This document shows, piece after piece, positions 56,160 to 64,000 of a stretch of DNA of 64,000 nucleotides; the first letter of the stretch is position 1, and each line of letters opens with the position of its first letter. The notes under the pieces were generated by a model. The model was given only the letters and a program-made list of their open reading frames with translations. It was not told the origin of the DNA and made no database searches. The DNA comes from Rubrivivax sp. Lineage in GTDB: Bacteria; Pseudomonadota; Gammaproteobacteria; Burkholderiales; Burkholderiaceae_C. The translations under genes were made by a program, and so were the position numbers. The stretch is taken from the NCBI GenBank assembly GCA_004210455.1, contig SEFA01000002.1, forward strand, positions 62,001-126,000. Reading direction: 5' to 3'.

Positions 56160-57953
56160 TCAGAACGCGTCGATCGGCAGCGCCATCACGCTGTCCGCGC
56201 CGTTCACGACCGCGTCGCGCTGAGCGGCGCAGCGGGGCAGGATGTGCTCGGCGTAGAAGCGCGCGGTGACGATCTTGGCGTCCATGAAGGCGACGTCCTC
56301 GCCGGTGGCCTTCAACTCCTGCGCGGCGAGCAGCGAGCGCGCCAGCTGCCAGCCCGCCATCAGGTTGCCGCCGACCATCAGGTACGGCACCGAGCCGGCG
56401 AAGGCCGCGTTCGGCTTGGCCTTGCCGTTGGCCGCGACGAAGTCGACGACCTCGACGAAAGCCGCGCGGGCCGCCGCCAGTTGGGTGCGCACCGCCAGCG
56501 CATCGGCGCTGCCGTTCGCGGCCAGCGCGCCTTCGGTCTCCTCGACCTGCGCCGCCACGCCGCGCGCGAACGCGCCGCCGTCGCGCACCGTCTTCCGGCC
56601 GACCAGGTCGTTGGCCTGGATCGCCGTCGTGCCCTCGTAGATCGGCAGGATGCGCGCGTCGCGGTAGTACTGCGCCGCGCCGGTCTCCTCGATGAAGCCC
56701 ATGCCCCCGTGCACCTGCACGCCCAACGAGGTGACCTCCAGGCTCATCTCGGTGCTGTAGCCCTTGATCAGCGGCACCATGAATTCGTAGAAGGCCTGCG
56801 CCTGCTGGCGGGTCTCGGCGTCCTCGTGGTGATGGGCCATGTCATAGGCCGCAGCGGCGTCGATCGCCATCGCGCGGCAGCCTTCGACCAGCGCGCGCTG
56901 CGTCATCAGCATGCGACGCACGTCGGGGTGGTGGATGATCGCCGCGGCATCCTTCGACGAGCCGTCGACCGGACGCGACTGCACGCGGTCCTTCGCGTAC
57001 TCGACCGCCTTCTGATAGGCGCGGTCCGCCACCGCGATCCCCTGCACGCCGACGCCGAAGCGCGCCGCGTTCATCATGATGAACATGTACTCGAGGCCCC
57101 GATTTTCCTCGCCGATCAGCGTGCCGATGGCGCCGCCGTGATCGCCGAACTGGAGCACCGCCGTCGGGCTCGCCTTGATGCCGAGCTTGTGTTCGATCGA
57201 CACGCAATGCGCATCATTGCGCGCGCCCAGCGAGCCGTCGGCGTTCACCAGGAACTTCGAGACCAGGAACAGGCTGATGCCCTTCACGCCTTCCGGCGCG
57301 CCCGGCACGCGGGCGAGGACGAGGTGGACGATGTTGTCCGCCATGTCGTGCTCGCCCCAGGTGATGAAGATCTTGGTGCCGAAGACCTTGTAGGTGCCGT
57401 CGCCTTGCGGCTCGGCGCGGGTGCGCACCATCGCCAGGTCCGAACCGGCCTGCGGCTCGGTCAGGTTCATCGTGCCGGTCCACTCACCGGAGATCAACTT
57501 CGGAATGAAGGTCTGCTTCTGCTCTTCAGAACCGGCCACCAGCAGCGCCTCGATCGCGCCGTCGGTCAGCAGCGGGCACAGCGCGAAGCTGACGTTGGCC
57601 GCCTGCACGATCTCGCCGCAGGCCGCGCCGATCGTCTTGGGCAAGGCCTGACCCCCATAGGCCTCCGGATGCTGCAGCCCCTGCCAGCCGCCCTCGGCGT
57701 ACTGCTTGAACGCCGCCTTGAAGCCCGGCGTGGCGAAGACTTCGCCGTTCTTCCAATACGACGGGTTCCTGTCGCCTTCGACGTTCAGCGGCGCGACCAC
57801 GTCCTCGTTCAGCCTCGCCGATTCCTCTAGCACCGCCTGCGCGGTGTCCAGGCCGTGGTCGGCGAACGCGGGGATCTGCTCGGCGATCGTTTGCAGACCG
57901 GCCAGGGCCTGCATGTTGAACAGCATGTCCTTGATCGGGGCGCGGTAGGTCAT
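56160..57953 (-). CDS. Acyl-CoA dehydrogenase, C-terminally extended type
   Basis: 597-residue flavoprotein. Its N-terminal domain begins MTYRAPIKDMLFNMQ, the middle domain has TMNLTEPQAGSDLAMVRTRAE and KIFITWGEHDMADN, and the C-terminal domain has HGGMGFIEETGAAQYYRDARILPIYEGTTAIQANDL with Glu in YEGTTA. The extra C-terminal domain of about 130 residues is seen in the DmdC/AidB-like subfamily. Substrate is unknown. The etfAB genes lie upstream on the same strand; the gene is separated from etfA by a strong terminator and so probably has its own promoter. Confidence 0.93.
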   Translation of the reverse strand: MTYRAPIKDMLFNMQALAGLQTIAEQIPAFADHGLDTAQAVLEESARLNEDVVAPLNVEGDRNPSYWKNGEVFATPGFKAAFKQYAEGGWQGLQHPEAYGGQALPKTIGAACGEIVQAANVSFALCPLLTDGAIEALLVAGSEEQKQTFIPKLISGEWTGTMNLTEPQAGSDLAMVRTRAEPQGDGTYKVFGTKIFITWGEHDMADNIVHLVLARVPGAPEGVKGISLFLVSKFLVNADGSLGARNDAHCVSIEHKLGIKASPTAVLQFGDHGGAIGTLIGEENRGLEYMFIMMNAARFGVGVQGIAVADRAYQKAVEYAKDRVQSRPVDGSSKDAAAIIHHPDVRRMLMTQRALVEGCRAMAIDAAAAYDMAHHHEDAETRQQAQAFYEFMVPLIKGYSTEMSLEVTSLGVQVHGGMGFIEETGAAQYYRDARILPIYEGTTAIQANDLVGRKTVRDGGAFARGVAAQVEETEGALAANGSADALAVRTQLAAARAAFVEVVDFVAANGKAKPNAAFAGSVPYLMVGGNLMAGWQLARSLLAAQELKATGEDVAFMDAKIVTARFYAEHILPRCAAQRDAVVNGADSVMALPIDAF

Positions 57954-57971
57954 GGGGCTTGTCTCCGGATG

Positions 57972-58006
57972 AAAAAAGGGCGCCGCGCGTCGTCGGCGGG
58001 CGCCCT
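57972..58006 (-). terminator. Rho-independent terminator of etfBA
   Basis: AGGGCGCC...GGCGCCCT hairpin; on the minus strand it is followed by TTTTTTCATC, 49 bases after the etfA stop. It separates etfBA from the acyl-CoA dehydrogenase gene. Confidence 0.85.
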
Positions 58007-58054
58007 GGGTCTTGTCGGCGACCGTTCGTTGCGGTCGCGATGCTCAGCGATCGA

Positions 58055-58984
58055 TCAGAGCGCCTTGACGAGTTCGGGAACCGCCGTGAACAGGTCGGCT
58101 TCCAGGCCGTAGTCGGCCACCGAGAAGATCGGCGCTTCCGGATCCTTGTTGATCGCGACGATCACCTTGGAGTCCTTCATGCCGGCCAGATGCTGGATCG
58201 CGCCGGAGATGCCCGCAGCGATGTACAGCTGCGGCGCGACGATCTTGCCGGTCTGACCGACCTGCCAGTCGTTGGGCGCGTAACCCGCGTCCACCGCGGC
58301 GCGCGAGGCGCCCAGCGCGGCGTTCAGCTTGTCGGCCAGCGGGGTCAGCACTTCGTTGAACTTGTCGCTGCTGCCGAGCGCGCGGCCGCCGGACACGATG
58401 ATCTTCGCGGCGGTCAGCTCGGGGCGGTCGCTCTTCGTGACCTCACGGCCGACGAAGCTGCTCTTGCCGCTGTCGGCCACGCCGGACAGCGTTTCGACCG
58501 CTGCGCTGCCGCCTTCGGCCGCGGAGTCGAAACCGGTCGTGCGCACGGTGATCACCTTGACGGCGTCCGTCGACTGCACGGTCGCGATCGCATTGCCGGC
58601 GTAGATCGGGCGCTCGAAGGTGTCGGGGCCGACGACCTTGGTGATGTCGCTCACCTGCCCGACGTCCAGCAGCGCGGCGACGCGCGGCGCGACGTTCTTG
58701 CCGGCGGCGGTTGCCGGGAACAGCAGGTGCGAGTAGTCCTTGGCGATGGCGATCACCTGGGCGGCGACGTTCTCGGCCAGGCCGTCGGCGAACTGCGCGC
58801 CGTCGGCGTGCAGGACCTTGGCGACGCCCGAGATCTTCGCGGCGGACGCGGCGGCGGCGCCGGCGTTCGAGCCGACGACCAGCACGTGCACGTCACCGCC
58901 GATGGCGGCGGCGGCGGTGACGACGTGGTGGGTGGCGCCCTTCAGCGAGGCGTTGTCGTGTTCAGCGATGACGAGGATGGTCAT
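58055..58984 (-). CDS. etfA: Electron transfer flavoprotein subunit alpha
   Basis: 309-residue alpha subunit of ETF, which passes electrons from acyl-CoA dehydrogenases to ETF:quinone oxidoreductase. The C-terminal FAD domain signature is present: [29 protein letters not shown] near residue 240. The preceding segment [12 protein letters not shown] is also FAD-binding. It follows etfB by 27 bases. The start [18 protein letters not shown] is the family N-terminus. Confidence 0.97.
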   Translation of the reverse strand: MTILVIAEHDNASLKGATHHVVTAAAAIGGDVHVLVVGSNAGAAAASAAKISGVAKVLHADGAQFADGLAENVAAQVIAIAKDYSHLLFPATAAGKNVAPRVAALLDVGQVSDITKVVGPDTFERPIYAGNAIATVQSTDAVKVITVRTTGFDSAAEGGSAAVETLSGVADSGKSSFVGREVTKSDRPELTAAKIIVSGGRALGSSDKFNEVLTPLADKLNAALGASRAAVDAGYAPNDWQVGQTGKIVAPQLYIAAGISGAIQHLAGMKDSKVIVAINKDPEAPIFSVADYGLEADLFTAVPELVKAL

Positions 58985-59011
58985 GTCTTGGCTCCGGTTC
59001 TTGTTCTGGAC

Positions 59012-59767
59012 TTAGATGACCTTGGCCTCGGTCTTCAGCTTCGTCACGAGGGTCGCGACGTCCGGCACCTTGATGCCGGCGCTGCGCTTGGGCGGCTCGG
59101 CGACCGACAGCGTCTTGATGCGCGGCGACACGTCCACGCCCAGGTCGGCGGGCTTGACCACGTCGAGCTGCTTCTTCTTCGCCTTCATGATGTTGGGCAG
59201 CGTCACGTAACGCGGCTCGTTCAGGCGCAGGTCGGTCGTCACGACCGCGGGCAGCGTCAGGCTGACCGTTTCCAGGCCGCCGTCGACTTCACGCGTCACG
59301 GCGACCTTGCCGTCGGAGACTTCCACCTTCGACGCGAACGTGCCTTGCGGCAGGCCCGTCAGCGCGGCCAGCATCTGGCCGGTCTGGTTGCAATCGTCGT
59401 CGATGGCCTGCTTGCCCAGGATCACCAGCTGCGGCTGTTCCTTGTCCACCAGCGCCTTCAGCAGCTTGGCCACGGCCAGCGGCTGCAGTTCGAGGTCGGC
59501 GGCCGTCTCCACCAGGATCGCGCGGTCGGCGCCGATCGCCATCGCGGTGCGCAGGGTTTCCTGGCACTGGGTGACGCCGCAGGAGACGGCGATCACCTCG
59601 GTGACCACGCCCTTCTCCTTCAGACGCACGGCTTCCTCGACGGCGATCTCGTCGAAGGGGTTCATGGACATCTTCACGTTGGCGATGTCCACGCCGGTCC
59701 CGTCACTCTTGACGCGTACCTTGACGTTGTAATCGACGACTCGTTTGACGGGGACCAATACCTTCAT
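59012..59767 (-). CDS. etfB: Electron transfer flavoprotein subunit beta
   Basis: 251-residue beta subunit; begins [19 protein letters not shown]. The conserved [14 protein letters not shown]-type segment is present (here [22 protein letters not shown]), and the C-terminal region has [18 protein letters not shown]. The start ATG at 59767 has GGAG upstream. It leads the etfBA operon. Upstream lie a -35/-10 pair and two palindromic operators, described separately. Confidence 0.97.
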   Translation of the reverse strand: MKVLVPVKRVVDYNVKVRVKSDGTGVDIANVKMSMNPFDEIAVEEAVRLKEKGVVTEVIAVSCGVTQCQETLRTAMAIGADRAILVETAADLELQPLAVAKLLKALVDKEQPQLVILGKQAIDDDCNQTGQMLAALTGLPQGTFASKVEVSDGKVAVTREVDGGLETVSLTLPAVVTTDLRLNEPRYVTLPNIMKAKKKQLDVVKPADLGVDVSPRIKTLSVAEPPKRSAGIKVPDVATLVTKLKTEAKVI

Positions 59768-59783
59768 CGAAGCACTCCAAGCG

Positions 59784-59803
59784 GATTGACGTTAACGTTA
59801 ATC
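59784..59803. promoter_or_regulatory. Palindromic operator-like site, etfB proximal
   Basis: 20-bp imperfect palindrome centred on GTTAAC (GATTGACGTTAACGTTAATC; one mismatched pair), 17 bases upstream of etfB. The ACGTTAACGT core resembles sites described, from memory, for the LiuR (MerR-family) regulator of branched-chain amino acid degradation. Confidence 0.5.
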
Positions 59804-59851
59804 AGATTCTATGGGAGCAGCGTCGCCTAGTCGCTGGCTCGAAAATAAAAC

Positions 59852-59892
59852 GAACGATCGTTCTATTCTAGCCATAGCGTCGCCGCTGCCAA
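59852..59892 (-). promoter_or_regulatory. etfB promoter with TetR-type operator
   Basis: TTGGCA (59887-59892) and TAGAAT (59865-59870) on the minus strand with a 16-base spacer, followed directly by the 12-bp perfect palindrome GAACGATCGTTC (59852-59863). The palindrome would overlap the transcription start. It is a classic TetR-family half-site arrangement and sits between etfB and murI. Confidence 0.55.
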
Positions 59893-59980
59893 GCGGTTCA
59901 CGGCAGGAATGAGGGATTCCTCTAGACTGCGCTCCCGACACACCGCTCCGCCCCCCCTCACGACCACGACCGCGAGTTCC

Positions 59981-60838
59981 GTGCCCTTCCTGCCCTCCCC
60001 CGAAAGCGCGCCGGCGATCTCCGACGCGCGCCGCCTCACCCCCGATACCCGCGTCCCCTGCATCGGGGTCTTCGATTCCGGCGTCGGCGGGCTGACTGTG
60101 CTGAAGGCGCTGCGCGAGCAATTGCCCGAGGTACCGCTGCATTACGTCGCCGACACCGCGCACGCACCCTATGGCGACCGCAGCGGCGAGTACATCGTCG
60201 AACGCAGCGTGCGCGTGGCCGAGCGTCTGCGCGAGGTCGGCGCGCGCATGGCGGTGGTGGCCTGCAACACAGCGACGGCGCATGCCGTGCAGGCGATGCG
60301 CGAGCGCTGGCCCGACTGGCCCGTCGTGGGCATCGAGCCAGGCGTGAAACCCGCCGTGGCCGCGACGCGCAACGGCCGCATCGGCGTGATGGCGACGACC
60401 GCGACGATCGCGAGCCGGCGTTTCGAGCAACTCGTCGCCGCGCACGCGAGCGATGTCGAACTGATCAGCCAGCCCTGCCCCGGACTGGTCACGCTGATCG
60501 AGCAAGGCGATCTGCGCAGCGCCGAACTTGGCGATCTGATCGAGCGCTTCTGCGCGCCGCTGAGGGATCGCGGTGTCGACACGGTGCTGCTCGGCTGCAC
60601 CCACTATCCACTGGTGCAGGCGCGCATCCAGGCCGCGCTCGGTGACGGCGTGCGACTGCTCAACATCGAGGACGCCGTGGCACGGCAGGCGAAGCGGGTG
60701 TGGGAGGGACTCGACCTCGCTGCGTCGGGGCCCCAGGCGATCGTGCTCGAAAGCACCGGCGACCCGGCGCCACTGCAGCACCTGGCGCGCGAGGCGCTCG
60801 GCTGGCGCGACGCGACGGCGACACGCATCGCCGCCTGA
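59981..60838 (+). CDS. murI: Glutamate racemase
   Basis: Makes D-glutamate for peptidoglycan. The 285-residue protein has catalytic Cys in VACNTATAHAV and LLGCTHYPLV, with DSGVGGLTVL near residue 32 and the APYGDRSGEYI loop. The ordering D-N-C-C-T is family-normal. The start is uncertain: GTG 59981 gives MPFLPSPESA, while ATG 59909 would add 24 non-conserved residues. It is divergent from etfB; the shared promoter region has two operator-like palindromes. Confidence 0.94.
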   Translation: MPFLPSPESAPAISDARRLTPDTRVPCIGVFDSGVGGLTVLKALREQLPEVPLHYVADTAHAPYGDRSGEYIVERSVRVAERLREVGARMAVVACNTATAHAVQAMRERWPDWPVVGIEPGVKPAVAATRNGRIGVMATTATIASRRFEQLVAAHASDVELISQPCPGLVTLIEQGDLRSAELGDLIERFCAPLRDRGVDTVLLGCTHYPLVQARIQAALGDGVRLLNIEDAVARQAKRVWEGLDLAASGPQAIVLESTGDPAPLQHLAREALGWRDATATRIAA

Positions 60839-60867
60839 ACACGCGGGACCAGCGCCGGCGACCGGTT

Positions 60868-62160
60868 TCAGATCAGCGCGCGCGCCAGTCCTCGTGCCAT
60901 GTCGACGCGTCTCAGCAACCAGTAGCCCAGGATGAAGAAGACACCGGTCGCCAGGATGGCGAGCCGGTGGTTGCCGGCCGTCAGCACCGTGACCGCGCCA
61001 TAGGTGAGCGGACCGATGATCGCGGCGAGGCGCGTGGCGAAGGTCCACAGGCCGAAGAACTCGGCCAGGCGGTCGTGGGGCGCGAGCGCGCCTGCCAGCG
61101 CGCGGCCGCAGGACTGGCTGGAGCCCATGCACAGGCCCGCGATCACCGCGGCGATCCAAAACAGCCACGCGCTCGTCGCGAGGAACGCCAGCAGCGTCAT
61201 GATCATCCAGCCGACCAGCGTGATCGCAAGGGCGGGTTGGTGGCCGATGCGGTCTTCGTAGTAGCCGAACAGGAAGGCGCCGACGGCGGAGGCGATGTTC
61301 ACCAGGAATACCAGCGTCATCGTCTGCGCCTGCGAGAAGCCGAGTGCCTGTTCAGCGTAGACCGCCGCGAGCGCGATGACGACGGCGATGCCGGCCTGGT
61401 AGCTGGTTCCGCAGGCGAGCAGACGCAGGAAATCGGGGTAGGCGCGGGCGCGCTGCCAGGACGTCCACAGCTGGGAAAGACCTGACCCCAGCCGCGCAGC
61501 GCGGCGCGTGGCGCAAGGGTCGGCGCGTTCGCGCAGCAGCAGGAAGGTCGGCAACGCGGCGAGCAGGTACAGGCCGGCGGTGATCAGCATCGTGACCGGC
61601 ACGAAGTGGTCGGCGGACTCGCCGCGCGCCTGCGCGCTCAGCACGTAGCCCAGGCACAGACCGAGCGCGAGCATCCCGCCCAGATAACCGAAGGCCCAGC
61701 CCCAGCCCGACACGCGCCCGAGCGCGTCGCGACGCGCGAGTTCCGGCAGGAATGCCGCGATCAGCGATTCGCCATACGAGAAGAAGACGTTGGAGAGCAC
61801 GACCGCCGCGGCCGCCCACCACAGCTGGTCGGCCCCGAACACCGCCAGCGCGGCGGTCGACAGCACGCAGCCCAGCGTGCAGATGCCAAGCAGCTTCTTC
61901 TTCGCCCCGTGCGCATCGGCCCAGGCGCCCAGACCCGGCATCGTCACCATCACGAGGAAGCTGGAGACGGCGATCAGCACCGTCCAGAGCAGGGTCGCCG
62001 ACGGCTGGCCCCGGGCAATGACGCCGACGAAGTAGGCGTTGTAGACGGCGGTCAGGACGACGGTGGTGTAGCCCGAGTTGGCGAAGTCGTACATCGACCA
62101 GCCGAAGACTTCGCGCTTGCGAACGCCCGGGTTCAACAGTTCCTGCACAAACATGCCCAT
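60868..62160 (-). CDS. MFS transporter of the UMF1 family
   Basis: 430-residue membrane protein, about 12 predicted spans. The N-terminal signature REVFGWSMYDFANSGYTTVV is distinctive of the UMF1/Atg22-like group. Substrate unknown. The frame continues about 87 codons upstream through the tRNA genes, but the family match starts at MGMFVQELL (ATG 62160; ATG 62154 possible). It is convergent with murI and follows a group of tRNA genes. Confidence 0.87.
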   Translation of the reverse strand: MGMFVQELLNPGVRKREVFGWSMYDFANSGYTTVVLTAVYNAYFVGVIARGQPSATLLWTVLIAVSSFLVMVTMPGLGAWADAHGAKKKLLGICTLGCVLSTAALAVFGADQLWWAAAAVVLSNVFFSYGESLIAAFLPELARRDALGRVSGWGWAFGYLGGMLALGLCLGYVLSAQARGESADHFVPVTMLITAGLYLLAALPTFLLLRERADPCATRRAARLGSGLSQLWTSWQRARAYPDFLRLLACGTSYQAGIAVVIALAAVYAEQALGFSQAQTMTLVFLVNIASAVGAFLFGYYEDRIGHQPALAITLVGWMIMTLLAFLATSAWLFWIAAVIAGLCMGSSQSCGRALAGALAPHDRLAEFFGLWTFATRLAAIIGPLTYGAVTVLTAGNHRLAILATGVFFILGYWLLRRVDMARGLARALI

Positions 62161-62188
62161 GCGCTGCGGTCTCTGGAAGCCGGTTGCG

Positions 62189-62276
62189 TGGTGCCTCGAA
62201 CGGGACTCGAACCCGTACGCCGGTTGAGGGCGGCGGATTTTAAGTCCGCTGTGTCTACCAATTTCACCATCGAGGC
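62189..62276 (-). tRNA. tRNA-Leu (anticodon TAA)
   Basis: Class II tRNA. GCCTCGA/TCGAGGC acceptor stem, anticodon stem GCGGA/TCCGC with loop CTTAAAA (TAA), long variable arm, T-loop GTTCGAGTCC, CCA encoded. Confidence 0.97.
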
Positions 62277-62340
62277 GCGACGACTCCGCATCGATTCCAT
62301 GTCGGAGTGAGCGCGCATTATCACGGCCACCGACAAAGAA

Positions 62341-62369
62341 AAAAGGGAAGCCGCGTGGGCTTCCCTTTT
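62341..62369 (-). terminator. Rho-independent terminator between tRNA-Gly and tRNA-Leu
   Basis: AAAAGGGAAGCC-GCGTG-GGCTTCCCTTTT hairpin; on the minus strand it is followed by a T-run (TTTTTTCTTTG). It lies between the two tRNAs and separates their transcripts. Confidence 0.8.
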
Positions 62370-62376
62370 GAGAATT

Positions 62377-62452
62377 TGGAGCGGGAAACGAGGCTCGAAC
62401 TCGCGACCTCAACCTTGGCAAGGTTGCGCTCTACCAACTGAGCTATTCCCGC
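62377..62452 (-). tRNA. tRNA-Gly (anticodon GCC), copy 1
   Basis: 76 nt. Acceptor GCGGGAA/TTCCCGC, anticodon stem CAACC/GGTTG with loop TTGCCAA (GCC), T-loop GTTCGAGCC, CCA encoded. Identical to copy 2. Confidence 0.98.
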
Positions 62453-62502
62453 ATCGCAGGACAGCGGAATGATGAATCACCCCACCGACCCTTGGTGTCG
62501 TT

Positions 62503-62578
62503 TGGAGCGGGAAACGAGGCTCGAACTCGCGACCTCAACCTTGGCAAGGTTGCGCTCTACCAACTGAGCTATTCCCGC
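62503..62578 (-). tRNA. tRNA-Gly (anticodon GCC), copy 2
   Basis: Identical over 76 nt to copy 1, with a 50-bp spacer between them. A tandem duplication. Confidence 0.98.
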
Positions 62579-62591
62579 AATGTCCATTCTT

Positions 62592-62665
62592 TGGAGGCGC
62601 GATCCGGAGTCGAACCGGACTGACCGGATTTGCAATCCGGGGCATAACCGCTTTGCTATCGCGCC
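62592..62665 (-). tRNA. tRNA-Cys (anticodon GCA)
   Basis: 74 nt. Acceptor GGCGCGA/TCGCGCC, anticodon GCA in loop TTGCAAA between stem CCGGA/TCCGG, T-loop GTTCGACTCC, CCA encoded. Confidence 0.97.
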
Positions 62666-62719
62666 CCAGAACCCTGGACGGGATTCTGTAGAAGCCGGAT
62701 TTGGTTGTCCGACTTCGAT

Positions 62720-62752
62720 AAAAAATGGAAGCCGGGGCTTCCATTTTTTTAA
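62720..62752. terminator. Hairpin between tRNA-Cys and tRNA-Gly copy 3
   Basis: AAATGGAAGCC-GG-GGCTTCCATTT stem with a T-run on either strand; on the minus strand it follows tRNA-Gly copy 3 and could terminate it or leak into tRNA-Cys. Confidence 0.7.
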
Positions 62753-62755
62753 AAC

Positions 62756-62831
62756 TGGAGCGGAAAACGAGGCTCGAACTCGCGACCTCAACCTTGGCAA
62801 GGTTGCGCTCTACCAACTGAGCTATTCCCGC
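62756..62831 (-). tRNA. tRNA-Gly (anticodon GCC), copy 3
   Basis: As copies 1 and 2 except one substitution in the 3' acceptor strand, which turns a G-C pair into a G-U wobble. Otherwise intact, with encoded CCA. Confidence 0.96.
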
Positions 62832-62918
62832 AGGTCTTCAACACACTGCCTGCCTCAACTGCCATGCAACCCTTGCGAATTGCTTTGTTGCTGCTGCACC
62901 GTTTGCGCTGAAGCCGAG

Positions 62919-62948
62919 AGTATAGAACGGTTTTTGACCCCCTCGCAA
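62919..62948 (-). promoter_or_regulatory. Candidate promoter of the tRNA-Gly group
   Basis: TTGCGA and TATACT on the minus strand with an 18-base spacer, 87 bases upstream of tRNA-Gly copy 3. Confidence 0.4.
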
Positions 62949-63021
62949 GAGTTCGGCGACTTCTTTATGAAGATCGCCCAAACGCCACTTTCCGTGCGCG
63001 AACCCTCATCACGCTGAAACG

Positions 63022-63048
63022 AACAACGGCGCCCGAAGGCGCCGTTGT
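63022..63048 (-). terminator. Rho-independent terminator of lon
   Basis: ACAACGGCGCC-UUCG-GGCGCCGUUGU (minus strand), 11-bp stem with a UUCG tetraloop followed by TTCGTTTC, 19 bases after the lon stop. Confidence 0.75.
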
Positions 63049-63067
63049 CATGGGATCCGCGAACGGA

Positions 63068-64000
63068 TCAGTGCTTCAGCGAATCGCCGGCATCCGGCTT
63101 GGGCTCCGCGACCTTCTCGGCCGGCGCCGTCGCCGCAGCGACCTCTTCCTCAGGCAGCGACTGCGGATAGGTCTCCAAAGCCACTTCCAGCACGCGATCG
63201 ATCCAGCGGACCGGCACGATCTCGAGCTGGTTCTTCACGTTCTCCGGAATGTCCTGCAGGTCCTTGACGTTCTCTTCCGGAATCATGACCGTCTTGATGC
63301 CGCCGCGGTGCGCCGCCAAGAGCTTCTCCTTCAGGCCGCCGATCGCCGTGACCTCGCCGCGCAGCGTGATTTCGCCGGTCATCGCCACGTCGGCCCGCAC
63401 CGGGATCCCGGTCAGCGCCGACACGAAGGCCGTCGTCATCGCCGCACCCGCGCTCGGGCCGTCCTTCGGCGTCGCACCGTCGGGCACGTGGACGTGCACA
63501 TCGCGCTTCTCGAAAAGCTCGTCCTTGATGCCCAGGCGGCGAGCCCGCGAACGCACCACCGTGCGCGCCGCCTCGACCGATTCCTTCATCACGTCGCCCA
63601 GCGAGCCCGTGCGGATGATGTTGCCCTTGCCCGGCATCGCCGTGGCTTCGATGGTCAGCAGATCGCCGCCCACTTCCGTCCACGCCAGACCGACCACCTG
63701 GCCGACCTGGTTCTTCTTCTCCGCGCGACCGAAGTCGTACTTGCGAACGCCCAGGAACTCGTTCAGGTTCTCGTCGTTGACGACCACCTTGCCGTCGTAG
63801 GTCTTCAGCTGCAGGCCCTTGACGACCTTGCGGCAGATCTTGGAGATCTCACGCTCCAGCGACCGCACGCCGGCTTCCCGGGTGTAGTAGCGGATCACGC
63901 CGCGGATCGCATCTTCGGTGACCTCGAGCTCCTCTTCCTTCACGCCGTTGTTGCCGCGTTGCTTCGGCAGCAGGTAGCGCTGGGCGATGTTGACCTTCTC
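63068..64000 (-). CDS. lon: ATP-dependent protease Lon, C-terminal part
   Basis: The 3' 310 codons of lon; the gene continues past base 64000. Visible are the end of the AAA+ domain ([14 protein letters not shown], then [14 protein letters not shown]-like [18 protein letters not shown]) and the protease domain with catalytic Ser in DGPSAGAAM and Lys in [14 protein letters not shown], which form the Ser-Lys dyad. The C-terminal 30 residues are Ala/Pro/Glu-rich. Housekeeping regulator of abnormal-protein degradation. A UUCG terminator follows. Confidence 0.98.
   Translation of the reverse strand, partial: EKVNIAQRYLLPKQRGNNGVKEEELEVTEDAIRGVIRYYTREAGVRSLEREISKICRKVVKGLQLKTYDGKVVVNDENLNEFLGVRKYDFGRAEKKNQVGQVVGLAWTEVGGDLLTIEATAMPGKGNIIRTGSLGDVMKESVEAARTVVRSRARRLGIKDELFEKRDVHVHVPDGATPKDGPSAGAAMTTAFVSALTGIPVRADVAMTGEITLRGEVTAIGGLKEKLLAAHRGGIKTVMIPEENVKDLQDIPENVKNQLEIVPVRWIDRVLEVALETYPQSLPEEEVAAATAPAEKVAEPKPDAGDSLKH

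Noticed and set aside
62477-62816. Minus-strand frames with MPRLRSRVRAS or MVERNLAKVEV
   Set aside because: Translations of tRNA-Gly and tRNA-Cys, not proteins.
62580-63017. Plus-strand frame starting MSILWRRDPESN
   Set aside because: Runs through tRNA genes; the peptide is the usual false hit on tRNA sequence.

Overview
The window is a 64 kb chromosomal segment of a high-GC betaproteobacterium. Gene content and order (rpsB-tsf-pyrH-frr; purA-hisZ-hflC-hflK-hflX-hfq-der-bamB-hisS-ispG-rodZ-pilW-rlmN-ndk; sucA-odhB-lpdA-zapE; etfBA plus acyl-CoA dehydrogenase) match the core genome of Burkholderiales. Protein character suggests the Rubrivivax/Leptothrix/Roseateles group. The genus is an inference, since no 16S gene is present. 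I see no plasmid, phage, transposase or CRISPR sequence.

Layout. 1-2693 (minus): the translation-factor cluster rpsB, tsf, pyrH and the start of frr. 2906-7090 (plus): an amidase and FAD oxidoreductase one base apart, then the NAD(P)HX repair enzyme Nnr. 7150-9645 (minus): RNase R, divergent from tRNA-Leu(CAG), which is followed by a tRNA-derived relic. 10030-27000 (minus): a long run of housekeeping genes for purine and histidine synthesis, HflKC/HflX/Hfq/Der, outer-membrane assembly (BamB, with BamD further on), isoprenoids, cell shape, pilus assembly, RlmN and Ndk. 27168-31663 (minus): RluB with very large disordered arms, ScpB and RluD. 31698-37932: BamD, a DinG-type helicase, a YdcH-like protein, a PP2C phosphatase, a periplasmic coiled-coil protein and ZapE. 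38047-43880 (minus): the complete 2-oxoglutarate dehydrogenase operon.

44235-56053 is the most accessory part. It holds a 2OG-Fe(II) oxygenase, a branched-chain amino-acid type binding protein, a cysteine-cluster protein, two tandem peptide-binding proteins without permeases, a second orphan 2-oxoglutarate dehydrogenase-like E1, a chemoreceptor and a nitronate monooxygenase. 56160-59767 carries an acyl-CoA dehydrogenase with its electron-transfer flavoprotein, preceded by a promoter with two palindromic operators. The window ends with murI, an MFS transporter, five tRNA genes in all (Leu-CAG earlier; Leu-UAA, three Gly-GCC and Cys-GCA here, so six in total) and the 3' part of lon.

I did not find a self-evident new multi-gene system. 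The best leads are: a pair of long palindromic intergenic elements of one family (one inside the sucA-odhB-lpdA operon); the orphan E1 paralogue that keeps the catalytic histidines but lacks the E2-binding N-terminus; the double operator region of etfBA; the RG-rich RluB; and a recurrent pattern of 9/12/15-bp tandem repeats. All functional assignments rest on motif and family recognition by eye; no searches were run.
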